A stretch of DNA of 64,000 bases, from contig JAJNNQ010000075.1 of the NCBI GenBank assembly GCA_027886175.1, positions 60,652,001 to 60,716,000 of the forward strand. Direction: 5' to 3'. The position numbers were made by a program, and so were the translations under genes. The notes below the pieces were generated by a model. That model made no database searches. It was not told where the DNA came from and saw only the letters and a program-made list of their open reading frames with translations. The stretch comes from Phylloscopus collybita (taxonomy: Eukaryota; Chordata; Aves; Passeriformes; Phylloscopidae). Below, piece by piece: positions 25,441 through 37,694 of the stretch; position 1 is the first letter of the stretch, and each line of letters starts with the position of its first letter.

Positions 25441-25790
25441 TGACAACTGGTGCTTGCACAGCGCTTGAGTCTTAGAGCCCAGGAGGCTGGAAGACCCCCC
25501 GGATTGTTCTGTGTGCAGCACAGAACACTGGATGCACACCAGATCAGGCTCCCAAGGACTCCCTTTGTGACCCTCACACCCACATCTCTCCAGCCTGAGG
25601 CCGATGCGCTCTCCAGGGCCCATCCCCTTCCCTTGAAGGGATGCTCCATGCCTGGAGCCGGCTCTCCTGCGTGCCAGTCAGAAGGTGGCACCATGGAGAT
25701 ACGGACGTCCCCGGGCTGCTGGGCTCCTCCCGCTCCTGTTTGGTGCCAAGGCAGAACATCAGTTACACGTTAATTTTTCAGTAGGATCAT
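25441..25790. other. GC-rich noncoding block
   Basis: A GC-rich stretch with a dozen or so CpG, open in several frames on both strands. No known domain was recognised. It precedes a long poly-A run by about 180 bases, but no polyadenylation signal links the two. Confidence 0.35.
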
Positions 25791-25964
25791 AAAACACTAA
25801 TCCCGGTTGCTGGTTGGATGCATTATCAGCATGACGGCTTCTCTCATCACGAAACAAAAGGAAGAAAATATGCTCTCGCTGCCTCTCAGTACTGGGTGGC
25901 CAAGCTGAGTGACTTTATTCTCCATTATTTGAGAACAAAAGTTGAAGAGATTCACATTCTGTGT

Positions 25965-25967
<3 letters not shown>

Positions 25968-26010
<43 letters not shown>
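25968..26010 (+). repeat. Poly-A run (43 A)
   Basis: Forty-three A in a row, the longest homopolymer in the window. No AATAAA or ATTAAA lies in the 30 bases before it. It is probably an expanded mononucleotide repeat. Confidence 0.95.
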
Positions 26011-26017
<7 letters not shown>

Positions 26018-26253
26018 AGAAGGTAGAAACCGGGTCAGGTTAGTAAGAACAACCATAAAAAATAGTTTAAGTACATACAGTTAAAATTAGAAATGCCTAC
26101 GTTAGATGTGAGTAATGTCTTGTTATACTTTCAGTGTATAACATCAGTGTATACATCAGTGCAAAGCAGATGATCAGAAAAGTTTCAGTCTGGTTGCTGG
26201 AAAATAATTAATGAAATGGTAAAGGAGACTGAGAACAACAGCATGTTTAGTTT

Positions 26254-26425
26254 TGTCTTGGTTTGGAAAGACAGGTATCTGACAGGGAAACAGGGAAACT
26301 GGAGTTTCCCTTAGAATGGAGAATGTAAACCCCTCACCCCTGCTAAATTATAATTTTACAATTAAGGGCTTTCAGGCAAAGATTTGGGAAACTCTTGTCT
26401 TTTTTCTTTTTCTTTATTCTTTACA
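26254..26425 (+). mobile_element. Partial LTR of an endogenous retrovirus (ERVL-like, passerine type)
   Basis: It starts TGTCTTGGTTTGGAAAGACA. It continues with GTATCTG, a GGAGTTTCCC segment, AATGGAGAATGTAAACCCC, AATTATAATTTTACAATTAAGGG and CTTTCAGGCAAAGAT..GGGAA. This order matches the 5' part of an LTR family I recall as abundant in songbirds. Similarity fades after about 26400, so the copy is truncated or worn. No flanking proviral genes or second LTR were seen. The family assignment is from memory and not checked. Confidence 0.65.
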
Positions 26426-26799
26426 GCTGCAAGCCAATGGCTAACAGATCAGAGACAAAGATCAAAACATGTTACTAGAGCAGGTTTGACAGAATATATT
26501 TGGTAGTTTTCAGATCAGCTGTGCCAAGAAACATCCACTGTGGACTCCTCTGGGTCAGATATCTATCACTAAAATATTTGCTATTTATTTTTTTAAAAGA
26601 GAGGGAAATGCCAGAAACCGAAAAAATACAAATTCCTCATTTAATTTCTGAAGGGAGAAGGTGGTGGTGGCATGGTAGAAATCACAGACTTACCTGTGCT
26701 TCTGTTTTCAGAATAAAAATTTCATTCAAAAAGAAAAAGAAGGGTATGTGGTATCTTAGAGGTTAAGTAATTAATATTAATTTTGTAGGTAGAATGATG

Positions 26800-27180
26800 A
26801 CTTGTGTTAAGAACAGATCTGCAGTAAATATCTCTTGGACAGTGGTTCAACACTTTTGTTGGAGATACGGAAGATGAGCTGGAGAGTCTGCAACTTGAAA
26901 AACACACAAAGCTGGGAATGATGGAAAAAATGGAGAAATGCAGGCTTGGAACACAGTCTTGACAAAATGGAGGAATGCCTAGAAAAAAAAAGACTGGCTA
27001 CAGTTCATTTAGAACAACCACAAGTATCTATATTGATTAAGAAGACAAAGGGCATAAAAATGGAGGGAGAATACCTGGCTAAGCAGGGGTTTTGCAGAAA
27101 TGGATCTAGGTATTATAGGAAATCACAAGCTGAACTATGTGTCAAAAATGTAATGTTGTTCTGAAAATGGCAAATCATAA
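26800..27180 (+). mobile_element. Ancient CR1 LINE fragment (reverse-transcriptase region)
   Basis: The blocks follow old CR1 copies in order. They are GGAGATACGGAAGATGAGCTGGA, CACAAAGCTGGGA, GGAGAAATG, TTGACAAAATGGAGGAATG, TACCTGGCTAAGCAGGGGTT, TGCAGAAATGGATCTAGG, GGAAATCACAAGCTGAACTATG and a final GCAAATCAT. This corresponds to the coding stretch after the YxDD motif region of the reverse transcriptase. It has stops and frameshifts throughout and is clearly dead. It is older than the copies at 20.4, 35.8 and 50.8 kb. Edges are uncertain by tens of bases. Confidence 0.7.
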
Positions 27181-30100
27181 AAAGATAACTATGAAGAAAA
27201 ATGAAAATAATTGAACCTTTTGAGAGATGAAGCATATTTTACTATCGTAGAAAATGGATAGCAATGGGGGTCTTTGAACTGAGAATATGTGAACATATTT
27301 TATTCTTAAAAGAAAAGTCAAACAACAAGGGAAATATGAAACAAACCAGACCAAAACAGGATAAATATATGATAGCAATTGTTTTCTTAAGGGAATTTAA
27401 CCAATGGCAATTTTATTCTAATGCTGTATATCAGAGGTTAATATCTGAGTAAAGATAGTTAAATTGGCTTTTTATTATTGAATTATAATCACTTGAGCAA
27501 TTATAAAAACAGGTGTTGCTGATTGAAATAAATTATTCCTTCACCTGATCACTATAGAGATGATAAGAACTCAAGATTGCTGCACAAGTACTCTTTTATT
27601 TGTGCTGAAGCCTTCTTCAAAGGCATTTATTAAGCCAAGATGCTCTGGAAAGAAACTCCACAGAAGGACAAGGACAAAGATTAAAATCTTCTAAGAAAGA
27701 GTGTGCAGGCTGTGGTGTCTGCAGATCTTGATTTGATCATTAAGTAGCCTTGATACTTATTTGACTGTTGAAAAGAAGTGTTTTCAATGTGTCTACAAGA
27801 ATTTTCTCAGGCTTCTAGACCTATCATTTAATCTTAAAACCTTTAGTCTATGAAGTTTGCAAGAATACAGTGTAATAGTATGTTTAATGGCTCAGCTAAA
27901 TACAAGTTAAAGTAGCAGATAGTATGTATTTGGTTTAGCCTTAGCAATAAGATGCTTGAAAAAACACCAGGGGGTTCAGCAGAAATATTTTCCACAAGCA
28001 GCTGGAAAATCAGCTTGCCTGCAAACCCAGCAGATATAGCTGCTGCTCTAAAATGAAATACCAGTACATTGTATGAAGCAGCAGGCATTATCTGAAATAC
28101 TTTAATGGGATGGTTGTAATTCTATATGGGTTATAATAAGTAAAATGCCTGCTCTGAGATGGTTTATCTGTCATGTAATGGGTGCTCATTCTGATTTTCT
28201 CTTTGACAGAACATTCCCTGAACTTTTTTCTCAACTGGGGTAATTTAAAATTTTAATGTGGACTCTCAATCATTCTTTCTCATTGATCGTTCAGCCATCC
28301 AACACAAACACATATTTGTCTCACTATTGTAAGCAATGTTATACCTTGTGAGGCATCACTGACTCAGCAGCCTGTGTATTGTGAGTAAACTCATCTTTAT
28401 ATACTTCTGTGAAAGTCCAGTTTCCTCATTAATGCAGAAATCCTGTGCCTTTGGTGGCATAAGCATGCATGGAAGTCAGAGGTTTGATTAATTGTGTTGT
28501 GAAGCTGAGATAAATACAGTACTTTGAGGTACTTAGATTTTCCAGCCTCTAAAATGCAAGTCTAGTTTCCACTCTGGCAAAATCCCCTTCTTCCCATTCA
28601 ATCCAATTAGTTTGCAGATGGAACAGCTGTCCCAGCTTTATCGAGTACAGAATTCATAATAGGGTTTGTACAAGTTTTTACAGGAAGCCAAATGCAGAGT
28701 TATAGTTTTGGTGCTTTTATTGTGTTGCTTCATTCTGCCTTTGCTCGCTGTTGTTTGAGTAGTATGACCTGAACATTTGCTCCAGCTAAGGCTGTCATGG
28801 AGACAGTGCTAAGTTAGAACCTAGCAAACGGTCTTAGCACAGTCTGTCTGTCCAGCTGCTTTGCCTTTTGTCACTGACAGAAAACTTTCTCCAGAGGCTA
28901 CCGTAAATTCCTTTCTCAGTTGATGATCCATGTTGCGCAAAGAAGATTAATGCTTTTTAGTACAAGCCAAAATATTCACTGCCAGATGTAAAAGAATAAG
29001 ACAGCCTTTAGAGCAAAGTCTTTCCTCTGCTGAGAACTGTTTTTGGGCCTGTGTTTCGTGAAGAGACCTTCCTGGTGGGTTTGCGAACCTCCTCTTACCC
29101 CACCTGTCCAAAGAGGTTCCCAGGAGGATGTAGGAAGCTGGACACAGGACTCCCAGAGAATATTTTCACGTCCTCAAACAACAATGCAATCATTAATGAT
29201 AAGTATTACTAGACTTACAAAGAATAAACCTCCTAAAAGCAAAGTTGGCTGATCTTGTGATGAGAAACACAAAATATGCAGGGAACAGAAATGTAGAAAT
29301 AATTGACTGATATGAGCAAAACAATTGATGCTGTTTTGTGACAACTTCATCAAAACCTGCAACTACAGCACTGGCATGCAGAATAAACACTCTTTCTGAA
29401 AATCCAAGAAAATGCATTTAGGGGCTTTGAATTCAACCAGCAAAGACTGTGCTTTAGATAAGTCTTCTTTAAAGCATTAGTAACTTTGAAAGAATATAAA
29501 CTAATCATTAATAGCAAATACAATTTAGAACAGTTTCCAAAAGTAATGAAATAATGTAATTTATAAGTGCAGTCAGTGCCTTAGTTACCTCAGAAGGGTT
29601 AAATTTTTTTCAAAGGCGCTGACTGCTACAGATCATTTCTGGAAATAACTTTTAGCATGTATGCTGTGTGTACACTATTTTTGATAGTAAAAATTTGAGC
29701 TGCTCTGGATGCATGGATGAAATCGTATGTGATACCTGAATTAACATACATCATCAAGTAAAGTTTTCAAGTAAAATTACCTTATTGATTTCCTGTGATG
29801 CATTTCTGTTTAATCCAGTGAATGAGCTAGTAAAAATAAAACAACATGAACACCAATCTGAATCATGTATTCATTTAAATATTTTGATTATCCAACAATT
29901 TCAATCATACATCTCAAGCAGAAGAAACACAACTGCACTATCTGTGTGGAATTAGGGAAACCTGTCTCAACTTTTCAGAAAGGAAGAATATGGCATTTCT
30001 TATACTAATCTGGTTAAAAATGAGAGAAGATGAGTAACAAAAGGTGCCTTGAGCCTTCAGAGAAATGCTGTGGTTTCCAGGCCTCAATCTTTGAACTTCA

Positions 30101-31470
30101 AGCTGTCTATGAGGACAAAGGACCTGCTCAGACTACCTTTGCTGGTTGACATTTATTGCTGCAATTTGCTAAAAGTTACCTTTGACTTAATAAGGGGCGG
30201 TTTCAGGCAGATTCTGTGATCACCAAGCTTTACCTGAGAATGTTCTGGCAGTGGTGTCCCAGCAGATGGCATGTATCACCATCTTTCCACAGGACCCATT
30301 CCTTCTGGCCCCTTACGGTGAATGACTGACCCTTTTTCAGGTTCTGCTGCTTTATGTTAATTCCTAAGAAGACTTGCCTGAGCACTACTGGCTAGAAAAG
30401 TCATTAAGAGTTTTTCAGCTTAAGCTGGCATTTTATTTTATGATGGTTATTTTTATATCTTTATATACAAAAATAATCAGTGGTGAAGTATTAAACTATT
30501 AAAAATTTGAAAAGCCAGTGTACACTCTTTTGTTAAAGAAAATTTTGATGATTCAGGCCATGTAACAAACTACATGTGAGTTCTAAATTCTCTATTCTGT
30601 AAACAGCATCACACATGGAAAAAAGATCAAATTTTCATCATATCAGAGACTTAGATGTCCAATTCCAAAGTGTGAAAGGACAGCAAGAACACTTAATCAG
30701 ATGACTGTTGAAAATGGATCCTAACGTTTCACCAGGGGGCTTCTCTTTAAAGATGTTTTGTTCTTCCCAATGCTTAGTTTCGAAGAATTTCAAGATGCCT
30801 CCTTTATGTTTGGGCCTTATAACTGTAGCTGAATCATTGTACTATCTAAAGTACTATTTCAAGAGAGACATCTGTGTCTTAAGAGCTAGTTAATGGGAGA
30901 AAAGGCAACCACTTTTGGAACTACACATTTCCTCACATACCCCCTTAATGTCACAACACAACATCCAGAATTCTCATTTGCTATTACATTTATAGAGGGC
31001 AATTCTCATCCCACAAAAAATGTGCATATCATGTTTCGTTAAGGGTAGTCTGAAGTTCCTTTTCTGGCCATGGTCTTCAGGGCCAGCTGCCCAAAGCTAT
31101 AGCCTGAGGCAGGGAAATCTGCATTGGTAAAACAGAAAAAAACCAGAAGAAGCATATTTGTATTTCAGGGCTGGCCTGTGATCACTGAGCTACCAGACGT
31201 TTCTCCATATGAATATATGATTTTAGAAAAAATGCTATCATACTAAAATTCACATTTTGTTGGGTGTCCACTTTGGGAAGTTATTCAGCTTTATAAGCAA
31301 CATTTAAAACAATCTAGAAAAAAATCCTCAGAACAACTGGTTTTGTAACTTCTTGATATTTCAGTATTTCAATTTATTTAACTAAAGATATATGTGGTAG
31401 TATAATCATTACCAAGCAGTAATCTTTCACAACAAATCATAGAAATGTTTCTAGTATTTGGAACAGCATA
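27181..31470. other. Unique noncoding sequence
   Basis: No gene, RNA or transposon recognised. It is strongly AT-rich at 27200-27560. Some stretches (28140-28960) are of mixed composition without repeats. All frames are under 90 codons. Confidence 0.55.
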
Positions 31471-31472
31471 TC

Positions 31473-32441
31473 TGTCAGGACTCTGAGTGTACCAATGGGT
31501 CTCAATGGCGCTGTCCAGCCTGGCCTGACACTTTCATCCATGTCCTTGGCCCATGGGCTAAAGAGCTCCATCTAAACTCAAGCCCTGTTCCTCATTCTTT
31601 CCATAGGCACAGCTGACTCCAGGATAGACCCTGGGCCATGCTGCAGCTTTGTTTCTGGTTGTGTCTCCTGCGTGGACCTGGTTCAGGTTCTGCTGTGCCT
31701 GTCCATGAACCATGAACTCTGCTCAGCCAGGCCAGGTGCTGTGGGACTGCACTGTGCTCACTAAGGGTGGCCTCCACCACCCTTGGACTTTTCCTTTTCC
31801 TCCCTTGCGGCACAGCCTTGCTCTCCTTGCCTGTTTTGTTCTTTTTGAAGGAAGAGGGGTCTTCCCTGCCAGAGCAGACCCTGGTGTGCTGCCCTGGGTA
31901 TGCTGCCCTGGCAGGAGCCCCAGACCACCCCTGCTCACCCTGTGTCTTGGCTCTGGCCAGGACAGAGTTCATTTTTGCAGTAGGCAGGAAGGGGCCTGGC
32001 TGGGACCTGGAGGTAATTCTGTGCCACAGACTGAGGCAGTCTCTTGTGGTTCAGTAAGCGGGGCAGACAGAGTGCAGGGCTGCTGCCAGTTCTGAGCCAG
32101 AAGGGGAGTTTGGGTGGCACCAGTTCCAGGTTGGAGGGAGCAGTCAGGGCAGCCCAGCTGTGGTCAGGTCAGGCTCTGCAGTGAGCATTTGGCATGTGAA
32201 TCACTCTCTTCTGTACACCTCTGTTACCAATACAGTTACTATTCCTTATCTCATTGCTGTTCCCAGTAAACAGTTCTTACCTCAGCTAACCTGTTTCCAT
32301 CCGATCTTCACCTTTTGAGCCTCTAATTGCCCTCTCCAGCCTGATGCAGAGGGAAGAAGGAGAGAGATCAAAAGAGCAACACATTTGGGAGAGTCTTAGT
32401 GGGAGCACTAAATAGGAGAGAAGCATTCCTAAACAACGACA
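31473..32441 (+). mobile_element. LTR-like endogenous retrovirus remnant (probable solo LTR)
   Basis: A GC-rich block ends with a sequence order typical of a bird ERV LTR 3' half. The blocks are CTGTTACCAATACAGTTACTATT, CCAGTAAACAGTTCTTACCTCA, a CTCTCCAGCCTGATGCAGAGGG segment, AAGGAGAGAG, and a terminal CTAAACAACGACA at 32429-32441. I recall consensus ends such as TTAAACCACGACA. The 5' end is a guess, placed at TGTCAGGACTCTG. No target-site duplication is visible there, and no primer-binding site or gag/pol/env sequence follows. Frames of 126-127 codons inside it are low-stop GC-rich artefacts. Confidence 0.55.
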
Positions 32442-35400
32442 CCCTGCCTGGGCACTGTGGGATGGGAGCTCAGGCAGGGGCTGAAGGCCCCAGGCAGCTT
32501 CTGGGGTGCCAGGGCAGGGGTGTGCTGGGGGCCCTCGAGGGACACCAATGGCCCTGCCAATATGTATCTCCATGACAAGTGCTTTGCTGCCAATGCAGGA
32601 CAACTTCGGCTGTCCAAAGTCTGCTGCCAATGGAAATGTTGAGACAGTAGGACTTTTTTTTTTCCTCATCCATGAGAACCAGCAACAGCTCTTAATGGTC
32701 ATACCTGTGTCCTGCCTTGTAGGTTTCTACAACCATTTTCCCATTTTAGCCTAAAATATTTTCAGTTAGCAGATAACCTCAGGATGGAGACCAAAACACT
32801 GCAGTAAAAGTAACTAAACTGTTCACTCCTGATATCATTCTCTGTTGCTCCTGTTGAACAGACAGTGGAAAAAGAGCAGAGTAATTGGGACTGATGGACT
32901 GCAGATACAGGAAAAGGACATATTCAGGATGCATACATTGTTTTTCCACTGTGTTTTATCACCAGACTGCTTCATTAGAAGGCCAAAATCAGCTGTCACT
33001 ATCAGAATTAATGATGATGATGTAATTTGAGACATTAAAATATTTTAAATTTGACTGATCAATAGTAGTATTGTCTGGTTAAGAGACACTGTAAAAAAAA
33101 TGTCAGTGGAGCTTTTGTTTTCCAAAAAATTTTAAATTCTTTTAGTAACTCTATATGCTCTAAAATAGAATGTTTTCAGCTCCTTTTCTTAAGGAAAGTA
33201 TTTGAATTACTAATATTTTTATTTTAAATTTTATAATATATAACAGGTACACTTACAAAAAATACAATTACAAATATTAGACAATTACAAACACTGTGCA
33301 ATTACAAATGCAAAGTTGACGTCCTTTGCCATGATCCAGTTACACACAAGCTCACCTTTTTCTCTGCCAGGGGACCCACATCTCCATCACTCTTGGAAAG
33401 TGTCAATATCCAGAAGCTCCACGGAACTTGCTGCAATTCTGAACTCAGAGCTAGTTATTAGCTGCAGTCTTTTCCCCTCACAGCTTTATCAACATGGTGC
33501 AATGCACACCACGATAACTTACGATTGCTGAGGGCTAATTAAAAGGCACTGATATTTCTAATGGCAGACTAGATTATTTTCTCCTTTACCTATCAATAGA
33601 TTATTTTTGCAACAGGAAGGAATATGGACATGATAGGTAGATATCATACCCCTACTCGTTAGAAAACTTTACATCTTACTTCTCAGCAAAGGATTTCTCA
33701 GTAAAAAGCCTCTCATTTGCAAAATAGAAAGCAATGCATTACGTTTGCTTCACAGGGAGAAAAGGTGCAGAGCTCTTTATTCTGCAGATTTGAGTCATAT
33801 TATAACAGAGTATGATAGGGCTGGGCTCTAATTTTTTTTTAAACAATGAGCAATGGATTAGAGACTTGCTTAGCTATTCTTCATTCATTAACACTCTAAC
33901 TGTCGAGCGCTCCGTGCTTAACAAAATCCGATAATTGCACATAGCATTAGTTCTGCATCTTTGGAGAACAGCCAGCACAGATTCTAATGAAATAAGCCGA
34001 CCATGCATCGAGGGATTTAGGAAGTACTGCTATGCTGCCTACAATGACATTTTATTACTGATTAAATAATCTCTGAATCTGACTGTTCTGCAGTGTTTTG
34101 CAACCTTACAGTAGCTAGATTCAAATACTTTATGCAAAAAGAATAATGAGATTCTCAGTGGGTCTAATCTTTCATAAATTGAGTCAAGTTGTTCAAAACC
34201 AGAAGCTCATTAGCTAGCTCATTGCAAATTGTATTAATGCAGGAATCAAGCTGTATATGCAGAGAGTTTTTGAAAGCTTGCTTATAAAGTAAATAGATTC
34301 AGGCATGTGCATTTTGAAAATTAGTGTATTCATTCAGTAGTATGAACAATGTTTCATGTTCATGCTTCATAGTCTGGTGATTTTTTTTAAGGTTTCTGAT
34401 TGGAGTTTTTAGGCTGGAATCTTGGCTGTATGAAGGACTTATCCTCCCTATAAGGCTCACTTCCCTTATATCTCTGAACCACTACAACAACCACAGGGTT
34501 TCTGCTCTTTGTCCAGGGTTTTACACTGTCTGTATAGCCTAATCCAGCGGCTCAATCCTTACAAGAGAGGATACCACAGTCATAGACCTTTCTGTAAAAC
34601 AACACAGATTATAGCACTGTTTTGCAGAGCCTGTAGCAGGCCACCATCCATCCAGCTGCTGCAGATGCCTCCATTCAAGAAATGCAGTTCTATAAATCAA
34701 TAGCAAGAAAAGAACTGCAGGAAAATGTAAGATGTCAGTATCACTAAAAAATTAATAATTCAAATAAAATTTATTAATTCAGTTTAAACATTAGTTTGCT
34801 ATCATATGGGCTCATGCACTACTGTGCTAAAGAGGTATCAGATATTTTCAACAGCATAGATCTCAAGAACAACAGCATATATTTTACTCCAGGGGAAATA
34901 CAGTCCATGGTATTATTGCTACATTTCAATTTACTAACAGTTCCTTTGGCTTACATGAGACCTATCATTTTGAAAGTGTCTCTGTAAGACCAGGAACTGT
35001 GTTGAAAGGCCTGGTGTGCACATGGGGTAAAATGTTCAGAGGTTGCTGTAAATAAACTGGCACAGGACTTGGCAGGACAAATTCTTTGACTTTTTGAGTA
35101 AATTCTTTTATTTATTTGAATGTTATATTTGTCTTGGTTTGGGACAGATTTTGGGAGGAAACCCAGGACAACATTGTTTTAGGGATGCAGTGAAAAAATT
35201 TGAGTTTTGGTGACTCTGACTGGTTTGTAAATCTTGATGCTGATGAAATGCAATCTATCATCAGGAAAGACAGCATTATTTAAAATATTTTGGAGAAATT
35301 TTGCTGTATTCAGTGCAGACTCCTTCTTAACCATAACTACAACTTTCTGGGACCTCTTGTCATATTTATGGTTCATACCATGAGTGAATATGGTTTGTAT

Positions 35401-35835
35401 TTAACAGTTATGATGAATTGTTTTTATGCATCAGAGCAAAACTTGATATTTTATAGTTGCTTTGAATTTGAACCATGAAATATTCATTACATTTTCACAA
35501 CAAAAACTTCTTCCAACAAATCACTCAGTTCATTTTGTATACTAATTTCATGTAGGTCTAGAATACAAATTCTGTGCAGAAGAAGGAGCATTACCACAAC
35601 AGGCAGCTGGTTACCAAACATTCGGAATCATGAGTATTTGAAGAAATAATGTGACTTCAATTATTTTTTCTTTGTAGGCTGGGGTGGAGTCAATTCTTTG
35701 TTTGGGAAACACTGTTTAGACTCCATAAATTAGCAGTATTTTTGTAAGCAGAAAATCAACATCCCCCCTCTGACATGTGTCACTGTCTGTATCTTTGGAA
35801 AGCCCCATAACCCCCACAACAAGTTTTAAGTGACA
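32442..35835. other. Unique noncoding sequence, with short 17-bp repeats and a possible LTR start
   Basis: A GC-rich tail (32442-32640) follows the LTR-like block, then AT-rich unique DNA. Three units beginning CAATTACAAA recur at 33265, 33282 and 33299 (17-bp period). The segment 33880-34330 is repeat-free and rich in TAAT-type motifs. At 35130, TGTCTTGGTTTG repeats the first 12 bases of the LTR at 26254, but similarity stops there. Confidence 0.5.
33265..33315 (+). repeat. Three imperfect 17-bp tandem units
   Basis: Units starting CAATTACAAA occur at 33265, 33282 and 33299, exactly 17 bases apart. The first 10 bases are conserved and the last 7 differ. It is a small decayed minisatellite. 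Confidence 0.75.
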
Positions 35836-36396
35836 GTATTTGGCCAGCAGGTCGAGGGAGGTGATTCTGACCCTCTACTCTGCCCTCCTGAGATCCTGCC
35901 TGGAGTCCTGCATCCACCTCTGGAGTCCTCATCCCAGGAAAGATGGGGACCTGTTGGAGCAGGTCCAGAGGAGGGGGACAAAGAGGATCATAGCGCTGGA
36001 GCACCTGTCCTGTGAAGACAGGATGAGAGTTGGGCTTGTTCAGCCTGGAGAAGACAAGGCTCCAGGGAGCCCTCTCTGTGGTCTGAGAGTACTTAAAAGG
36101 CACTTAAAAAAAGAGGGAGAGTGACTTTTTATGTAAGCAGGTAGTAATAGGGCAAGAGGAACAGTTTTTAAACTAAAAGAGGAGATTTTTCAGCTAGGTG
36201 TTAGGAAGAAATTCTTTGCTCATAGGTTGGTGAGGCACTGGAACAGCTTGCCCAAAGAAATTGTGGATACCTCAACCCTGCAAGTGTTCAAGGCTAGGTT
36301 GAACAGGGCCCTGAACATCCCTGCCCAGGGACTCTGAATTGGAACTCCATAATCTTTAAGGTCCCTTCCAACCTAAGCTATTCTATGATTCTATGA
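35836..36396 (+). mobile_element. CR1 LINE, 3' end including the reverse-transcriptase C-terminus
   Basis: A classic avian CR1 order: CAGGTCGAGGGAGGTGATTCT, a TGGAGCAGGTCCAGAGGAGG segment, GGAGCACCTGTCCTGTGAAGA, TTCAGCCTGGAGAAGA, TTAGGAAGAAATTCTTTGCT, GAGGCACTGGAACAGCTTGCCC and GGTCCCTTCCAACCTAAGC. It ends with two ATTCTATG repeats at 36380-36395. The 5' part translates as the end of the reverse transcriptase (frame at 35840-36124, residues LEQVQRRGTKRI and LEHLSCEDRMR), then breaks by frameshift. It is 5'-truncated and inactive. The paired 8-mer shows the true 3' end is intact. Confidence 0.96.
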
Positions 36397-37658
36397 AATC
36401 AGCTTCAGATCTATTTAAAATACGTATTTGTTTTATGCACTTATTTTTCATAGCAAGATGAATCATCATAGAACAGGGTCTTATATGAAAATACGAATAA
36501 ATGGCTTACATGGTTTTATACCAGCCTCTGAAAATCCAGAATTGAACAATTTAATGCTTGACTTAGTCCTCAGCAATTGGTGGGAACCTGCTGACTTTTC
36601 CTGTATCCATCCAGCCCAGGTTAGCAATGCTGGAGTGAGAGGGAATATTGCTCCCTCCTGCTTCAGATTTTGACCACTGGTGAGGGTCAGTCCAGACAAA
36701 GAATCAAGGGAGTCATCCACATTCCCAACAGCTGGCCACCACTTTAGTTTAACCATTGGCTTCAGTGTCTGGATAGGAAATGTAGAAAGTCTATACTAAG
36801 TTTGGTGCAATTCAATTACCAGACTTTTGTCTTCATTGAGCATGATGATAGGTGAAGTCATAGTGACTGACTGTGTATATTTCTATAGGTAGCAGTGCTT
36901 TAGGAATTTTAGAACTTTGGTTGAGGTTCCTCCCCAGAAACTTGCATGGATCAATGACAGATACACTAAAATTGCTGCTATTCTGGAACTGGTTCAATGA
37001 GAAAATTTAAGATTTGTATAAGAAAACAGTCACAGCTCCTAGATACTATTCTGTCAGAGGACTAGTATTTTATATCAATTAAAATGTCTAAATTTTATTA
37101 ATAATAATTTTTCTACATTTTAAATCAGATAGTGAAAGACAAAATCATTTGTTCAAATTCAAAATGAACCCTGTGTCTGCTTCCCTTCCAAAGCAAACAA
37201 CAACAAAAAAAGGCTTAACTTTGTGGGGTTTCATTTAAAAAATTTTCTAAATTAAATCCAGGCAAATATTGTGATGAAAGTGATTTTCATTAGCAACCTG
37301 AACTTTCTAGAAAATTATCAGAATCAAACCAAACTATTTCAACATTTTTCTTCATACTTTTGTCTGGTATGGTTTTGAAATTCTAAATGATGAAGTTGTT
37401 CCAATCATCTTAAAATCTGTACAATTTTTAAAAATGTTATCGTGACTCTTGAAAGTATGCTTATGAAAAATTTCTTTGCTATGATGAATAAAATGTAGCT
37501 TGAAATGCATTTTAATTGTTTTTTAGTTATGTGACATCTCTTCTTAAAATCAATTCAAATGAGGAGTCTGAAAACTTTTTAGCATAGGACTCCAAGTTTT
37601 CTCCAAAGTCCTTATATCCAGACTATTATCTGGGTACATAATGAATGTAAAACAAAGT

Positions 37659-37694
37659 TAATAATAATGATAATAATGATAATAATAATAATAA
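37659..37694 (+). repeat. Imperfect (TAA)n microsatellite
   Basis: AATAATGATAATAATGAT followed by pure ATA repeats. It has about 12 units with G interruptions. Confidence 0.85.

Noticed and set aside
25441..26010. Processed retrocopy ending in the A43 run
   Set aside because: No polyadenylation signal before the run, no recognisable coding sequence and no visible target-site duplication.
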